This document shows positions 9,277-17,646 of a stretch of 64,000 bases of DNA, one piece after another; the stretch's first letter is position 1, and each line of letters starts with the position of its first letter. Location: the NCBI GenBank assembly GCA_964017195.1, contig OZ024894.1, positions 29,771,325 through 29,835,324 on the forward strand, in the 5' to 3' direction. Under the pieces are notes generated by a model. It was not told where the DNA came from, made no database searches, and saw only the letters and a program-made list of their open reading frames with translations. The DNA is from Siderastrea radians. Lineage: Eukaryota; Cnidaria; Anthozoa; Scleractinia; Rhizangiidae. The position numbers and the translations under genes are program-made.

Positions 9277-9546
9277 TTACCTGCCAGATGGGCGCACATT
9301 ACTACTTACGTGGTCTGTTGATGGAATTACTTTCCTGACTATTTTCTCAGCCCATTTTGATGCTTCAAGTGGTTTGCTTAACGGATTTTCACCTCCCTTT
9401 TGACTTTTGACGAATTTCGTTTTAATGATCCTGCATTCGACACAAACGCATTTAAGCATAAGCCTCCCATTTTTAGCCTTTTCATATCGTTCACTCCCGG
9501 GTACACATTCTGTGACCTTTTTTTGTTTCACGCAATATGATCTCAT
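9277..9546 (-). CDS. DUF5679-like mini zinc protein
   Basis: 89 aa. The start MRSYCV, then TECVPGSERY, KNGRLMLKCVC, a CVEC-type pair and TKFVK match the pattern of the short viral zinc-ribbon family DUF5679. The first pair, normally CxxC, reads CVKQ here, so one zinc ligand is missing, while a later Cys cluster (CVCVEC) is kept. The last ~40 residues are unlike the family and may be run-on sequence into flanking DNA. The ATG carries the element-2 start signature (TCTAACTCATACATATATG). The function of the family is unknown. Confidence 0.65.
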   Translation of the reverse strand: MRSYCVKQKKVTECVPGSERYEKAKNGRLMLKCVCVECRIIKTKFVKSQKGGENPLSKPLEASKWAEKIVRKVIPSTDHVSSNVRPSGR

Positions 9547-9568
9547 ATATGTATGAGTTAGATATTTT
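9547..9568 (-). promoter_or_regulatory. Element-2 start-proximal motif before the DUF5679-like gene
   Basis: Reading towards the gene: ATCTAACTCATACATAT followed directly by ATG. It has the TCTAAC block plus an alternating AT block touching the start codon. Confidence 0.6.
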
Positions 9569-10118
9569 TGAAATACTGTTCTAAGAATTTCTCATTATTC
9601 TTCGTATCATATATGTCGAAAACTTCCAACAGATCAAAATATGATTTGCCCTTATTCATCTCATTCAAAAAATATAAACAGAAGTAACCGCATGTTGTCG
9701 TCAGTAAATTTTGTATTTGATTGTTCTGATGAAACAATGTTAAATTCTTTTTTCTCGCGTGATTGACCATTTCTTGGAAGGGAGGCAAACCAAAGCTATC
9801 AAAGTAATTGACGACGTTATCTTTCACATACGTGGATACCCAATGGCTACCGCTCATATATGATGGTTCAAGATTGTAAATGAATAGAGCCTGTCTATGA
9901 TTGTGAGGAACATTTTCATCTCTTGACAATACATCATTAATTGGGATATTCAGATATTTACACCATTTTATTAAATCATAATTGCTTAATGGGACATTCT
10001 TATGGAATTTTGGTTTTACAACAAAATGTTTAACAGTGGGACGTTTTTGAATGGTGAGTTTTTGCCTAATAGTAGACCTTTGCCCTTTTTCTGAGCTTTT
10101 TTTTTGGGAGCTTTTTTT
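9558..10118 (-). CDS. Adenain-type cysteine protease, no own start codon
   Basis: The frame is open for 186 codons. Family-like sequence begins at about LSNYDLIKWCKYLNIP and includes the catalytic His in GSHW (codon 9843-9845), the acidic residue in NYFDSFG and the catalytic Cys in TTCGYFC (codon 9690-9692). It would mature viral structural proteins. No ATG occurs before the conserved region; the first Met is five residues before the catalytic His. Upstream the frame overlaps the core protein gene in the -1 frame and begins right after a TAA at 10119-10121, inside an A9 run. It also lacks the start motif of its neighbours. Expression by -1 frameshifting from the core gene fits; a lost start is the alternative. 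Confidence 0.75.
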   Translation of the reverse strand, partial: KKSSQKKSSEKGQRSTIRQKLTIQKRPTVKHFVVKPKFHKNVPLSNYDLIKWCKYLNIPINDVLSRDENVPHNHRQALFIYNLEPSYMSGSHWVSTYVKDNVVNYFDSFGLPPFQEMVNHARKKNLTLFHQNNQIQNLLTTTCGYFCLYFLNEMNKGKSYFDLLEVFDIYDTKNNEKFLEQYFKNI

Positions 10119-10870
10119 TTAGTCCCCATACCTAATGTTTGATCAGGCCAATTTCCATAAAAAGGTGGAGTTCTATACATCGGGACTAATAAACCACCAT
10201 CTTGATTGTTCGCAGTAGTTGGTATAGATCTGGGTGGTCTTTGTTTAGGCTGTCCCATCTGAGGGGCACCTAAACCAGTAATCTTCTTTATTGCCTCAAT
10301 AGCTAAAGGAACTCCAATTGATGCGAGAAGAGTACCTAAGAACCCACCTGTTTGTACTTTCGTCGGTTTTATATGAACACCAGAGCCTGTTTGTAGAGCA
10401 TTTAATATATCTTGTTTTTGTTTTGTGGTCAAAAGATGTTTATATGCTATCAACTGGTTGATTTTATTTTGTGTTATGAGAAACCCACCAGTTTGAATTC
10501 CTTTTCCAGATATCTTTTTGACGATCTGAGATGCTCCTTCACTAGCTGCTCCAGCTAAAGCCGACAATCCAAGAGTCTTAGCAATAGTGGGAACAAAAGT
10601 TCGTCCCAGATTCAAAACTGTAGAGAGGAGTGATCCACCAACTTGCTTTCGAATGTTTGTTTTTGCTAGTTTGATGTCCATTCCCTTTTTCAATTTTCTA
10701 TTTTTATCCAATCGCTTAACTATATTCTGAGGTACGTATAGAGTGTCATTCCCAGATCATGAATCCTTTGTCAGTCTCAAAACGATAGTTTCTCTTTTAT
10801 GATACGCGTTACTAAGATTCTTTTTCTGGTTTGGTGATAAACTAACTTTAATTTCGTATAGTTGTGTCAT
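10016..10870 (-). pseudogene. Core/minor capsid protein gene with one premature TGA
   Basis: The full frame from the ATG at 10870 (MTQLYEIKVSLSPNQ) to 10016 has 284 codons, interrupted by a TGA at 10757-10759 after codon 37; the reading continues in the same frame. The sequence has a short beta-like N-terminus, a basic helix (KNRKLKKGMDIKLAK), a Gly/Ala-rich hydrophobic segment (about residues 80-115), two QTGG repeats and a Lys-rich tail with two A9 runs. The QVGG/QTGGFL motifs resemble protease or membrane-active sites of adenovirus pVI/pX-type precursors, and it sits beside the protease; that parallel is inference. The ATG follows TCTAACATATAATAT, the element-2 start signature. Confidence 0.75.
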
Positions 10871-10944
10871 ATATTATATGTTAGATAAATTCTATTTTAA
10901 AAAACATATTCATTTAAATTTTCATCGATGTAAAACTTATTTAT

Positions 10945-12234
10945 TTAAACTATCATCAATTCGTTTCCAACTGTCTTAACAACAACCTCACTCTCGTAAA
11001 ATACGATGCTATGAGCTCGGACGTTTGCTGCTGGGGCTACATTGAGACGATAATGGAGAATCAACTGTTTAGGATCTCTCGTCACTACCTCTTTCTGATA
11101 TAACAAATCGAAATACAATAATCCGTACAAACTGGTGTAATTGGATACATTAAGCTGTGTTCCTGAATTGTAATCGTTCTTACGAAATGCATATGACATG
11201 AGATCATTAAATATCCGTATTTTAGAGTCACTATCATATTCCAGCTCTGGGTAAAAAACGTTATTCCCATATTCAAGCCTACAGCTTGATAGAGAGCTGT
11301 TAGCGTTAGCGGCATTCAACTTGAAAGTATCGAACAAATACGGACTCCTCTCTGCTTCAACATCATTCGGTGCGTCTGTTCGCTGGAGATAAATAAAAAC
11401 ATGGTTAACGTTATCAATAGCTGGACTGATTTGAAACATATTCTGAATAGCTCTGGTATTAGCACTCTGGTTATAGAGATCTCGCATATATGTCCAGGTT
11501 GTTGGCTTAAGAAACTCGGAAACGAAATTACTATACATACTGTCTTTTGGGATTAGTCTTGGTAGCCAAAGATACAATCTCTTTACTACAACACGACCAT
11601 CGTCAGCCGCTGCTGCTTTGTGAATCAATTCATCATCGTCGTTCAGGGTTAGTTCAAATGTGAGCTGCATTGGAGGTAGCATTTTTCTTTCTAATTCTTG
11701 GAAAAAGCTGTATCTGTTTAACGGAATCATCTCGTTAATCGATTTAGCTCCTCCGCCGCCGTCATTCTGATTAGCCTGGGTTAAAATACGACGGGCTTCG
11801 AAACCTGTGTTTGTATCTGCTGTAGTTCCATCAGTATCTAGATACCAGAACGAATTCTTTCCAACGGATCTACTATAATCATCGCTGTATTCGAGGAGAT
11901 TTTTGACATTCGTAATTCTATGTAAATTATCACTCTCGTATACTATTTTACCAGACGATTTAATAACCATATGTCTGATTAGACTGTGAGATCCGTTTAT
12001 CATGGTGATGCGATCTGCCTGAGCATATCCAGCACCATCTGCCCTTTTTTGAAGCTCTTTAGTTACTTCGAAATACCCATTGAAGAAATCAAACATAGTC
12101 GACCGATCGTTGATTGTGAATCTGTAACCCGTCTTTTTCTGGCTTTGATTGTTGGCAGGTTGCTCAATGACATTATCCAAATGGAAACGAACGTATTCAT
12201 ATCGTTGCAGATTTTCATTTGTTCTGAAACTCAT
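10945..12234 (-). CDS. Major capsid protein, double jelly-roll
   Basis: 429 aa, intact. Length and features such as the YEYVRFHLDNVIEQP start, RYSFFQELERKMLPPMQLTFEL, RLYLWLPRLIPK and a hydrophobic beta-strand end (VAPAANVRAHSIVFYESEVVV) match the polinton/adintovirus major capsid protein. Those are often mis-annotated in animal genomes as the uncharacterised F54H12.2-like family. It would form the hexagonal capsomers of the icosahedral shell. The ATG is preceded by TCTAAACTACTCATATAA. No break was seen, which argues for recent integration. Confidence 0.85.
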   Translation of the reverse strand: MSFRTNENLQRYEYVRFHLDNVIEQPANNQSQKKTGYRFTINDRSTMFDFFNGYFEVTKELQKRADGAGYAQADRITMINGSHSLIRHMVIKSSGKIVYESDNLHRITNVKNLLEYSDDYSRSVGKNSFWYLDTDGTTADTNTGFEARRILTQANQNDGGGGAKSINEMIPLNRYSFFQELERKMLPPMQLTFELTLNDDDELIHKAAAADDGRVVVKRLYLWLPRLIPKDSMYSNFVSEFLKPTTWTYMRDLYNQSANTRAIQNMFQISPAIDNVNHVFIYLQRTDAPNDVEAERSPYLFDTFKLNAANANSSLSSCRLEYGNNVFYPELEYDSDSKIRIFNDLMSYAFRKNDYNSGTQLNVSNYTSLYGLLYFDLLYQKEVVTRDPKQLILHYRLNVAPAANVRAHSIVFYESEVVVKTVGNELMIV

Positions 12235-12257
12235 TTATATGAGTAGTTTAGATAAAA
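12235..12257 (-). promoter_or_regulatory. Element-2 start motif of the major capsid gene
   Basis: ATCTAAACTACTCATATAA directly followed by ATG. The junction reads TAAATG, the same hexamer that marks poxvirus late promoters. Confidence 0.65.
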
Positions 12258-12276
12258 TTCACTTTTTAATAACATT

Positions 12277-12645
12277 TTAGCGTCTTAATCCAGTACCAGA
12301 TATAAGTCTATTCAGAATCGTGTTGTAGTCTTCTTGTTTTGGTTTAGTAGGTTTGGTTGGTTTCACGATTTCATTCATTGGTTGTTTAGTTAAACCGTGT
12401 AATTTTCTCATAATAAGCTCTCCGCTTTTTTCAGCTGCTTTTTTTCCAAGTTTGTCTCCAGCATGTGAAATACCAGATTCAAGCGCTTTTTTGGCAAAAG
12501 GTTTTAAAACCATTTCTGGAACTTTACTTAACACCCTTCCAACTGGTTTGAATATGTTATCAACAATAATCCCAGATCCTTTATGCTTATACACAAAACG
12601 ACCTAGTTTCGGGTGATATACACGTTTATATTCATATGATGCCAT
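12277..12645 (-). CDS. Small basic virion protein
   Basis: 122 aa. It begins MASYEYKRVYHPKLGRFVYKHKG, then has an amphipathic region (VGRVLSKVPEMVLKPFAKKALESG) and a Lys/Pro linker of repeated KPTKP. Composition resembles membrane-lytic or core proteins of adeno-like viruses. It lies between the major capsid and penton-like genes, with TCTAACTAATAGTTATAG touching the ATG. The family has no assigned function that I can name. Confidence 0.6.
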   Translation of the reverse strand: MASYEYKRVYHPKLGRFVYKHKGSGIIVDNIFKPVGRVLSKVPEMVLKPFAKKALESGISHAGDKLGKKAAEKSGELIMRKLHGLTKQPMNEIVKPTKPTKPKQEDYNTILNRLISGTGLRR

Positions 12646-12663
12646 CTATAACTATTAGTTAGA

Positions 12664-13425
12664 TTAATCTCTCTTCTCTCTTAAAATCAAACTGAATGAA
12701 GTGTCACTATGATTAAGATCTATAATTCTTCGTTTACCGTCGGTGATATAAATCCGAATTTTATTAATCGTATTTTTATTGACAGGATTGAACTGTACTC
12801 GTCTTGGCTCTTGTGTGAAACTATAACTCGGGGTGAGAGTTGAGGTACTGAAACTATATATAATATCTGACTCTTCACCATCGACGAGACTGTCACTTAT
12901 CAAATCACAATGAACATTCAATATTTCTCTGTCTTGTGAGAGATTAGGAATGTAATTTCCGACATTTACACTACTTGTTAGAATCTTTTTATTGAAACCA
13001 ATAAGATCATTAAAATTACTTTGAGTAAGATCTAATCTGTAATTTGAGGCTAGTGTTATTATTGTCCTGAATACAGTATCGTTGAACTCCAGAGTGATTG
13101 GATATTGAGGGTTTGATGAGGTTCCTGTTTTTGTTTTTTCTTTGATTAAATTGTCAAAATCAACGTAATTCCACACTCCAGGGTTGAATATAATTTCCGT
13201 CCAATTAGCACCACTATCTGTTGAATATCTTATTTTCTGATTATTGAGTTCTTTTGTCACATTAAACCAAGTGAATGACATCGAAATGATTCGGTCTAGG
13301 CCGATTTCATATTGTCTGTTTGAATCTAGTATTATCGGATTACGGTATTTGATTGTGAAATCCGATGGTTTATTACCATTTTGGTTTTTTACTGTATGGG
13401 ATGATAATACAAGTTGTCTATTCAT
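12664..13425 (-). CDS. Penton-like minor capsid protein
   Basis: 253 aa, intact. The N-terminus contains SDFTIKYRNPIILDSNRQYE, a pattern shared by polinton/adintovirus penton (single jelly-roll) proteins, and the rest is mainly beta-strand-like with a basic C-terminus. It would occupy the fivefold vertices. The position next to the major capsid gene supports the call. The ATG is preceded by TCTAAACTAATCATATAT, the clearest copy of the element-2 start motif. Confidence 0.75.
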   Translation of the reverse strand: MNRQLVLSSHTVKNQNGNKPSDFTIKYRNPIILDSNRQYEIGLDRIISMSFTWFNVTKELNNQKIRYSTDSGANWTEIIFNPGVWNYVDFDNLIKEKTKTGTSSNPQYPITLEFNDTVFRTIITLASNYRLDLTQSNFNDLIGFNKKILTSSVNVGNYIPNLSQDREILNVHCDLISDSLVDGEESDIIYSFSTSTLTPSYSFTQEPRRVQFNPVNKNTINKIRIYITDGKRRIIDLNHSDTSFSLILREKRD

Positions 13426-13447
13426 ATATATGATTAGTTTAGACTAA
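13426..13447 (-). promoter_or_regulatory. Element-2 start motif of the penton-like gene
   Basis: GTCTAAACTAATCATATAT directly followed by ATG. It differs from the major capsid copy at only a few positions, although the genes are unrelated. Confidence 0.65.
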
Positions 13448-14435
13448 AATAGTTTTTGTATATTTTGTTGTATTGTGACTTATTGAGTATTGAATTTCTC
13501 AACAAGATGTCGAGAAGAGCGACGCCTGTATTCCGTAGTTCGATGCTATTATTTCCGGCAATCATCGATCCAATAATCAGTTCAAGTTTTTTAATCATTT
13601 CTGTCGGATTGTTGGAAAACATTACCTGTCCACCTCTTTTTGTTTTTTTCTTCAAACCAGATCCTTTAATAGATTTGAGTTTTTGGAGTTTTTGTTGATG
13701 GTAATTCATATAATCAGTCAGAACCTTTCTTGTATCTTGAAGAATTTTTCTTCGATATTGAGCCTCAGCTTCAGTAATCAAACCACTATTTAATTTTTTT
13801 GTGATATCACTCCAATAACCATTTAGTTGTTGCCGTTTCTCTTTAGCCTTTTTAAGGGTTTTGGTAAGATAAGATTTCCTCTTTTTGTCATTCATATCTT
13901 CTTGTTGAAGTCGTAATTCAACTTCTTCATAATTCGATATTTCAAGTTCATCCAAAACTTGGTCAATTACATCCTCTTCAAGAATTTCATAATCTGGTAC
14001 TTCTTCTTCGTATTCAGGTGGAAGATCTTCAGGTTCATACATGTATTCTGGGTCAATATGAATTCGTTTTTCTCCGGATGCTAAATCCTTGAGGACATCT
14101 TCAAACGATGGAGGTTTTGGAACTATCTGTTTCTCGTTTTCAGGTAAAACAGGTTGATCAAACAAATCGTCCAATCCATAATCAGGAACTTCATCATCAA
14201 TAGCTATTCCATAATCTGGAACAGGTCGCTTTTTCTTTACCAATCTTCTCAACGGTGCTTTTGGGGCTGTAAGTTCCTTTAACTCAGATGTTATAGGTTT
14301 GAAAAGTTTCTCTGCCTCGACTTCACCCATTTGATCAGATATCTTTTTTTGTTTTATTGTATCTCTTACTGTGTTAATCTTTTTACCAAGCTCGGATCGT
14401 TTCTCAGCCATTTCTTTCCATTTGAGTAAACTCAT
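13434..14435 (-). CDS. Coiled-coil virion protein with PPxY motif
   Basis: 333 aa. Basic helical N-terminus (about 1-70), then an acidic middle with repeated PDYG/PDYE motifs and one PPEY (in EDLPPEYEEE, near residue 137). A long Lys/Glu coiled coil (about 185-265), the motif GSGLKKKTKRGGQVMF and a helical C-terminus end the protein. PPxY is the classic docking site for WW domains of Nedd4-type ubiquitin ligases. A scaffold or minor capsid role is inferred from position and shape. The ATG lies downstream of TGTAAACAAATGATATA, a weaker form of the start motif. Confidence 0.6.
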   Translation of the reverse strand: MSLLKWKEMAEKRSELGKKINTVRDTIKQKKISDQMGEVEAEKLFKPITSELKELTAPKAPLRRLVKKKRPVPDYGIAIDDEVPDYGLDDLFDQPVLPENEKQIVPKPPSFEDVLKDLASGEKRIHIDPEYMYEPEDLPPEYEEEVPDYEILEEDVIDQVLDELEISNYEEVELRLQQEDMNDKKRKSYLTKTLKKAKEKRQQLNGYWSDITKKLNSGLITEAEAQYRRKILQDTRKVLTDYMNYHQQKLQKLKSIKGSGLKKKTKRGGQVMFSNNPTEMIKKLELIIGSMIAGNNSIELRNTGVALLDILLRNSILNKSQYNKIYKNYFSLN

Positions 14436-14506
14436 TATATCATTTGTTTACATAAAATTTCGTATTTTGTTCGGAAAAATTAGGGTTATCATATATAAAA
14501 ACGCTC

Positions 14507-14549
14507 GCATAGCGTGTCGCATAGCGTGTCGCATAGCGTGTCGCTATGC
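14507..14549. repeat. Three 12-bp repeats plus inverted half-unit between divergent gene sets
   Basis: GCATAGCGTGTC occurs three times in a row from 14507 to 14542 and is followed by GCTATGC, which pairs with GCATAGC to allow a stem. The array lies between the ATGs of the minus-strand virion block (14435) and the ATPase (14576), downstream of an ATATATAAAAA stretch. A regulatory or replication-origin role is possible. Confidence 0.8.
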
Positions 14550-14575
14550 AATAAAATTGTATAACTTAATATCAT

Positions 14576-15190
14576 ATGAAGATTCAAAATTACGACATCC
14601 AAGATGATGACAATGACGATTTTGTTCAATTAAAGAGTTTCATGCCAAACCGATGTTTTAGGATGCTTATTTGTGCTCCCTCTGGTGGTGGTAAAACAAA
14701 CCTTCTGCTGGATATGATCTACAGACTCTTATACTTTGACAAGATATACCTTTATGCTCGAAATCTCTCCCAAAGCAAATATAAGCATCTGTTGAAATTT
14801 CTTGAACCAATATCAAAAGATGTCGGTTATGACGTGATAGAAGCAAGTAACGATGAAATCATCCCTCTGACAGATTTGTCTGATGAAAACCAAAAATTAA
14901 TCATATTTGATGACTATTTGAATACAGGTAAGAAAAATGACGAACGGATACGAGACTACTTCACCAATTCAAGAAATAAAAATTGTTGTTGTATATATTT
15001 GAGTCAAAGCTATTACGGAACCGATAAAACAATAAGACTGAATAGTTCACATTTTTGTGTTTTTGATTTTCCTTCTATAAACGAGCAATCGATGATTTGC
15101 CGAGAACTGAACATAAATAAATCAGATTATCAGAAAGCTACTAAGGATCCATATAGTTTTTGTATGTTGATAAGGTCAAAAAAAAGGTAG
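14576..15190 (+). CDS. A32/FtsK-HerA-type packaging ATPase
   Basis: 204 aa, intact. Walker A is APSGGGKT at residues 34-41 and Walker B is LIIFDD at 108-113. A conserved LSQSYY further on corresponds to the sensor glutamine region. Size and order match the DNA-packaging ATPase of polintons, adintoviruses and virophages, which pumps genome into the procapsid. It opens the plus-strand gene set. The sequence before the ATG reads TATAACTTAATATC, an AT-rich variant of the start motif. Confidence 0.88.
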   Translation: MKIQNYDIQDDDNDDFVQLKSFMPNRCFRMLICAPSGGGKTNLLLDMIYRLLYFDKIYLYARNLSQSKYKHLLKFLEPISKDVGYDVIEASNDEIIPLTDLSDENQKLIIFDDYLNTGKKNDERIRDYFTNSRNKNCCCIYLSQSYYGTDKTIRLNSSHFCVFDFPSINEQSMICRELNINKSDYQKATKDPYSFCMLIRSKKR

Positions 15191-15227
15191 CCCGAAATTT
15201 CGATGAAAGAATATAAACCATTAATAT

Positions 15228-16922
15228 ATGAGTTATACTAACGGTATCCTTAATCATGATGATTCTCAAGGACTAGGTAAGATAGGTTCAAGAGGTTTAC
15301 CTGGTATTGGATTTAAATTAGATGCTAATAATGATTATGATATGCAGAATAAAAAATTAGTGAATGTAAAACAAGGAACTAATAATAATGATGTGGTTAC
15401 AAAAAGCCAGTTAGATAGTGAAATAGCTAAGATTCCAAGTGTGGATACAACTCAGTTTGTGAAAAAGACAGGAGCAACTATGAACGGAGACCTAATTTTA
15501 CAACCACAGCCGTACCCAATTCATGGAAACACGAATAAAGCCATCTCTTATAATACAGCCCGGAATATATTCTTGAGTAAAAAAGAAGGCGGGTCTATGC
15601 TACAATCTTTAGACATGAACAACCATTTCATAACAGATATCAAAGACCCAGTTAATTCAGACCATGGAGTAAATAAAAAATATGTCGATAACCAACTTGT
15701 GAAAAAATTGGATAAAAATGTTGATATTGATATGACAAATAAATCAATTACTAATCTTAAATTTCCATCAAACCAAAAAGACGCCACAAGTGTAGAGTTT
15801 GTTAACAAAAGACTTAGTGAGACACAAAAAGAATATCTTAAACTTGATGGCACAACAAGTATGTCTGGAAACTTGAATTTAAATAACAATAAAATTATTA
15901 ACTTACAAACCGATTCAAAAAATTCGAAATCCGCAGTTAATGTTGAGTTAATGGAAAATGAAATAACAGATTTGAGAAATCTTGTCACTCAAAAAATTCA
16001 TGAATCTCAGATTATTAATTCAGGACAAAAAAAAGACGCCTTCAGATATTTAATGGAAAACGACGACGAATCTTCAAGTGAATTAAGTATTCAGGTTTTG
16101 GGTATTGTTGATTTTTCCAATTCTCCACATCAAATTAATAAAAAAGCTTACCAACTTAAACTCCTGTTTCAAAAAAGCTCACCAAACCAGTACCAATCAC
16201 GCCTCGGTTTTAACCTTTATAAACTTCCAGTCGGTTACTATACTTTGGTAGTTGAATGGTTTCCGCCGGAAATGAGTGAGTTGAGTGTGGCAGTGCAAGG
16301 CACTACGATTTCAATTTCTAATTATGCAACAAAAACATTCGAAAACTATACCAAAACAGTTATCAATTTTCACCGATGGGGTAGCTCGCCTCCACAATTT
16401 ATTTATCTCGATCTACACGGTACAGTTACTTTTCCATCACTTTTAACAATTGGACATCTTATTGTTTATGGTGTAAAAGAAACAATTTCAAACGTTGACC
16501 CAAGTGTCTATGACACCGCTTTTGTAATTGAGAATGGAAAATTGGTGATGGAAACAGATTTATCTTTAAACGGACATCGTTTGCGTGGTTCCGTTCATTA
16601 CATAAATGGGATTTTGAATACAAAAAATGGGAGCACATTTTTATTAAATGGTTGTGACAAAATAATCATTCCAAATCATAGCCACATATTAACTATAACA
16701 GTGCTCTATTTCAAAGTCAAAAGACGATATACGCCTATTTCTTTAAAAGTAAAACACAGTGACCATTTAACTCAATCAATCACTTACACTTCAACCAAAG
16801 CAACTCGAACACAGACAATAAGTATTAATTTAATACTAGCTTTTGGTCATTTGGCAGTGGAACTGGGTTCAGTTGTAAAAAATGAAGAACTCTTACTGTT
16901 GATTGAATATAGAGTGCCATAG
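15228..16922 (+). CDS. Fibre-like attachment protein
   Basis: 564 aa, intact. A short collagen-like GLPGIGFKL follows the N-terminal 25 residues. Residues ~30-240 contain repeated fibre units of the type LDMNNHxITDIKDP, then VNKKYVDN or VTKSQLD, as in trimeric phage and viral fibre shafts. A charged linker and a beta-rich C-terminal ~280 residues, likely the knob, follow. It would bind the host-cell surface. The start is preceded by ATAAACCATTAATAT. Target and receptor cannot be inferred. Confidence 0.75.
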   Translation: MSYTNGILNHDDSQGLGKIGSRGLPGIGFKLDANNDYDMQNKKLVNVKQGTNNNDVVTKSQLDSEIAKIPSVDTTQFVKKTGATMNGDLILQPQPYPIHGNTNKAISYNTARNIFLSKKEGGSMLQSLDMNNHFITDIKDPVNSDHGVNKKYVDNQLVKKLDKNVDIDMTNKSITNLKFPSNQKDATSVEFVNKRLSETQKEYLKLDGTTSMSGNLNLNNNKIINLQTDSKNSKSAVNVELMENEITDLRNLVTQKIHESQIINSGQKKDAFRYLMENDDESSSELSIQVLGIVDFSNSPHQINKKAYQLKLLFQKSSPNQYQSRLGFNLYKLPVGYYTLVVEWFPPEMSELSVAVQGTTISISNYATKTFENYTKTVINFHRWGSSPPQFIYLDLHGTVTFPSLLTIGHLIVYGVKETISNVDPSVYDTAFVIENGKLVMETDLSLNGHRLRGSVHYINGILNTKNGSTFLLNGCDKIIIPNHSHILTITVLYFKVKRRYTPISLKVKHSDHLTQSITYTSTKATRTQTISINLILAFGHLAVELGSVVKNEELLLLIEYRVP

Positions 16923-16949
16923 ATATTTTTTCATTCATTATATATCACA

Positions 16950-17039
16950 ATGCGGAACATACCAACCAAACACTTCAAAGCTGACCGATGTTTCGACATC
17001 GTTTACAGGATGAATAATCTAACTTATATATATATATGA
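16950..17039 (+). CDS. Possible 29-aa mini-ORF
   Basis: ATG at 16950 preceded by TTATATATCACA; the product contains FKADRCFDIVYRM. Its stop overlaps the next ATG as ATGA. It could be a leader ORF, but the evidence is only position and the AT-rich start. Confidence 0.3.
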   Translation: MRNIPTKHFKADRCFDIVYRMNNLTYIYI

Positions 17040-17155
17040 GAACAGCTATTTTAATTAATGAAATTCTCGAAAGCATAGAAAGATTGATTAAAAACATCAG
17101 AACATTATACTCCAATATTAAAGAGTCATTCAAAAAGAAAAATGTAACCATATAA
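17036..17155 (+). CDS. 39-aa amphipathic mini-protein
   Basis: The ATG at 17036 is preceded by ATCTAACTTATATATATAT, a close copy of the start motif seen at the capsid genes, which is the main reason to believe in it. The product is one strongly amphipathic helix (ILINEILESIERLIKNI) ending in Lys-rich KKKN. The next gene starts five bases after the stop. Function unknown. Confidence 0.5.
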   Translation: MRTAILINEILESIERLIKNIRTLYSNIKESFKKKNVTI

Positions 17156-17160
17156 TATAT

Positions 17161-17646
17161 ATGGATAAACATAATATATTCAATTGGAACCATGTTTCAG
17201 AAAAATTAACGGAAAATCAAATATCTGAGTTGAAAGCATTATACAAATTCTATCATAAGAAATACTGGCTTGCCAAAATGACTTACAAATATTTCAAAAA
17301 AACAGAACTTGCATGTAATATTGGATCCGCTTTATTGGTAGCTACAGGAACAATAGTTGGTGGTGTAACACTAAACCCTATTCCTCTTGGAGTGATATCC
17401 GGTACTGGGCTCTTACTTAAAACATATTCAGAGACTAAAAATTTCAAAAAGAAGATAGAAATGTCTAAATTCGCATACACTTCGTACGAAAAGGTTTTAA
17501 CACATTTACGGTCTTTTATGAGAGGACTGGAGTATAATGACAAAGAATTTCTTGATTTCGTCAAAATTCTCGATGATATAATTATCGATATGTGTCCTAT
17601 CACTGACAAATTTGAAAAGAAATATAATAAGGTATTCATCCAATAA
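17161..17646 (+). CDS. Two-transmembrane viral protein (element 2 copy)
   Basis: 161 aa. The order is LYKFYHKKYW, a FKK helix, TM1 (about residues 55-75), TM2 (about 78-95, Gly-rich), MSKFAYTSYEKVLTHL and LDDIIIDMCP. All of these have counterparts at the same spacing in the 223-aa protein at 147-818, although the DNA differs greatly in base composition. The ATG follows ACCATATAATATAT. The C-terminus overlaps the convergent VLTF3-like gene by 11 bases. Confidence 0.75.
   Translation: MDKHNIFNWNHVSEKLTENQISELKALYKFYHKKYWLAKMTYKYFKKTELACNIGSALLVATGTIVGGVTLNPIPLGVISGTGLLLKTYSETKNFKKKIEMSKFAYTSYEKVLTHLRSFMRGLEYNDKEFLDFVKILDDIIIDMCPITDKFEKKYNKVFIQ

Noticed and set aside
15548..15988. 146-codon minus-strand ORF inside the fibre gene
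   Set aside because: Shadow frame; the fibre repeats on the plus strand explain this sequence.
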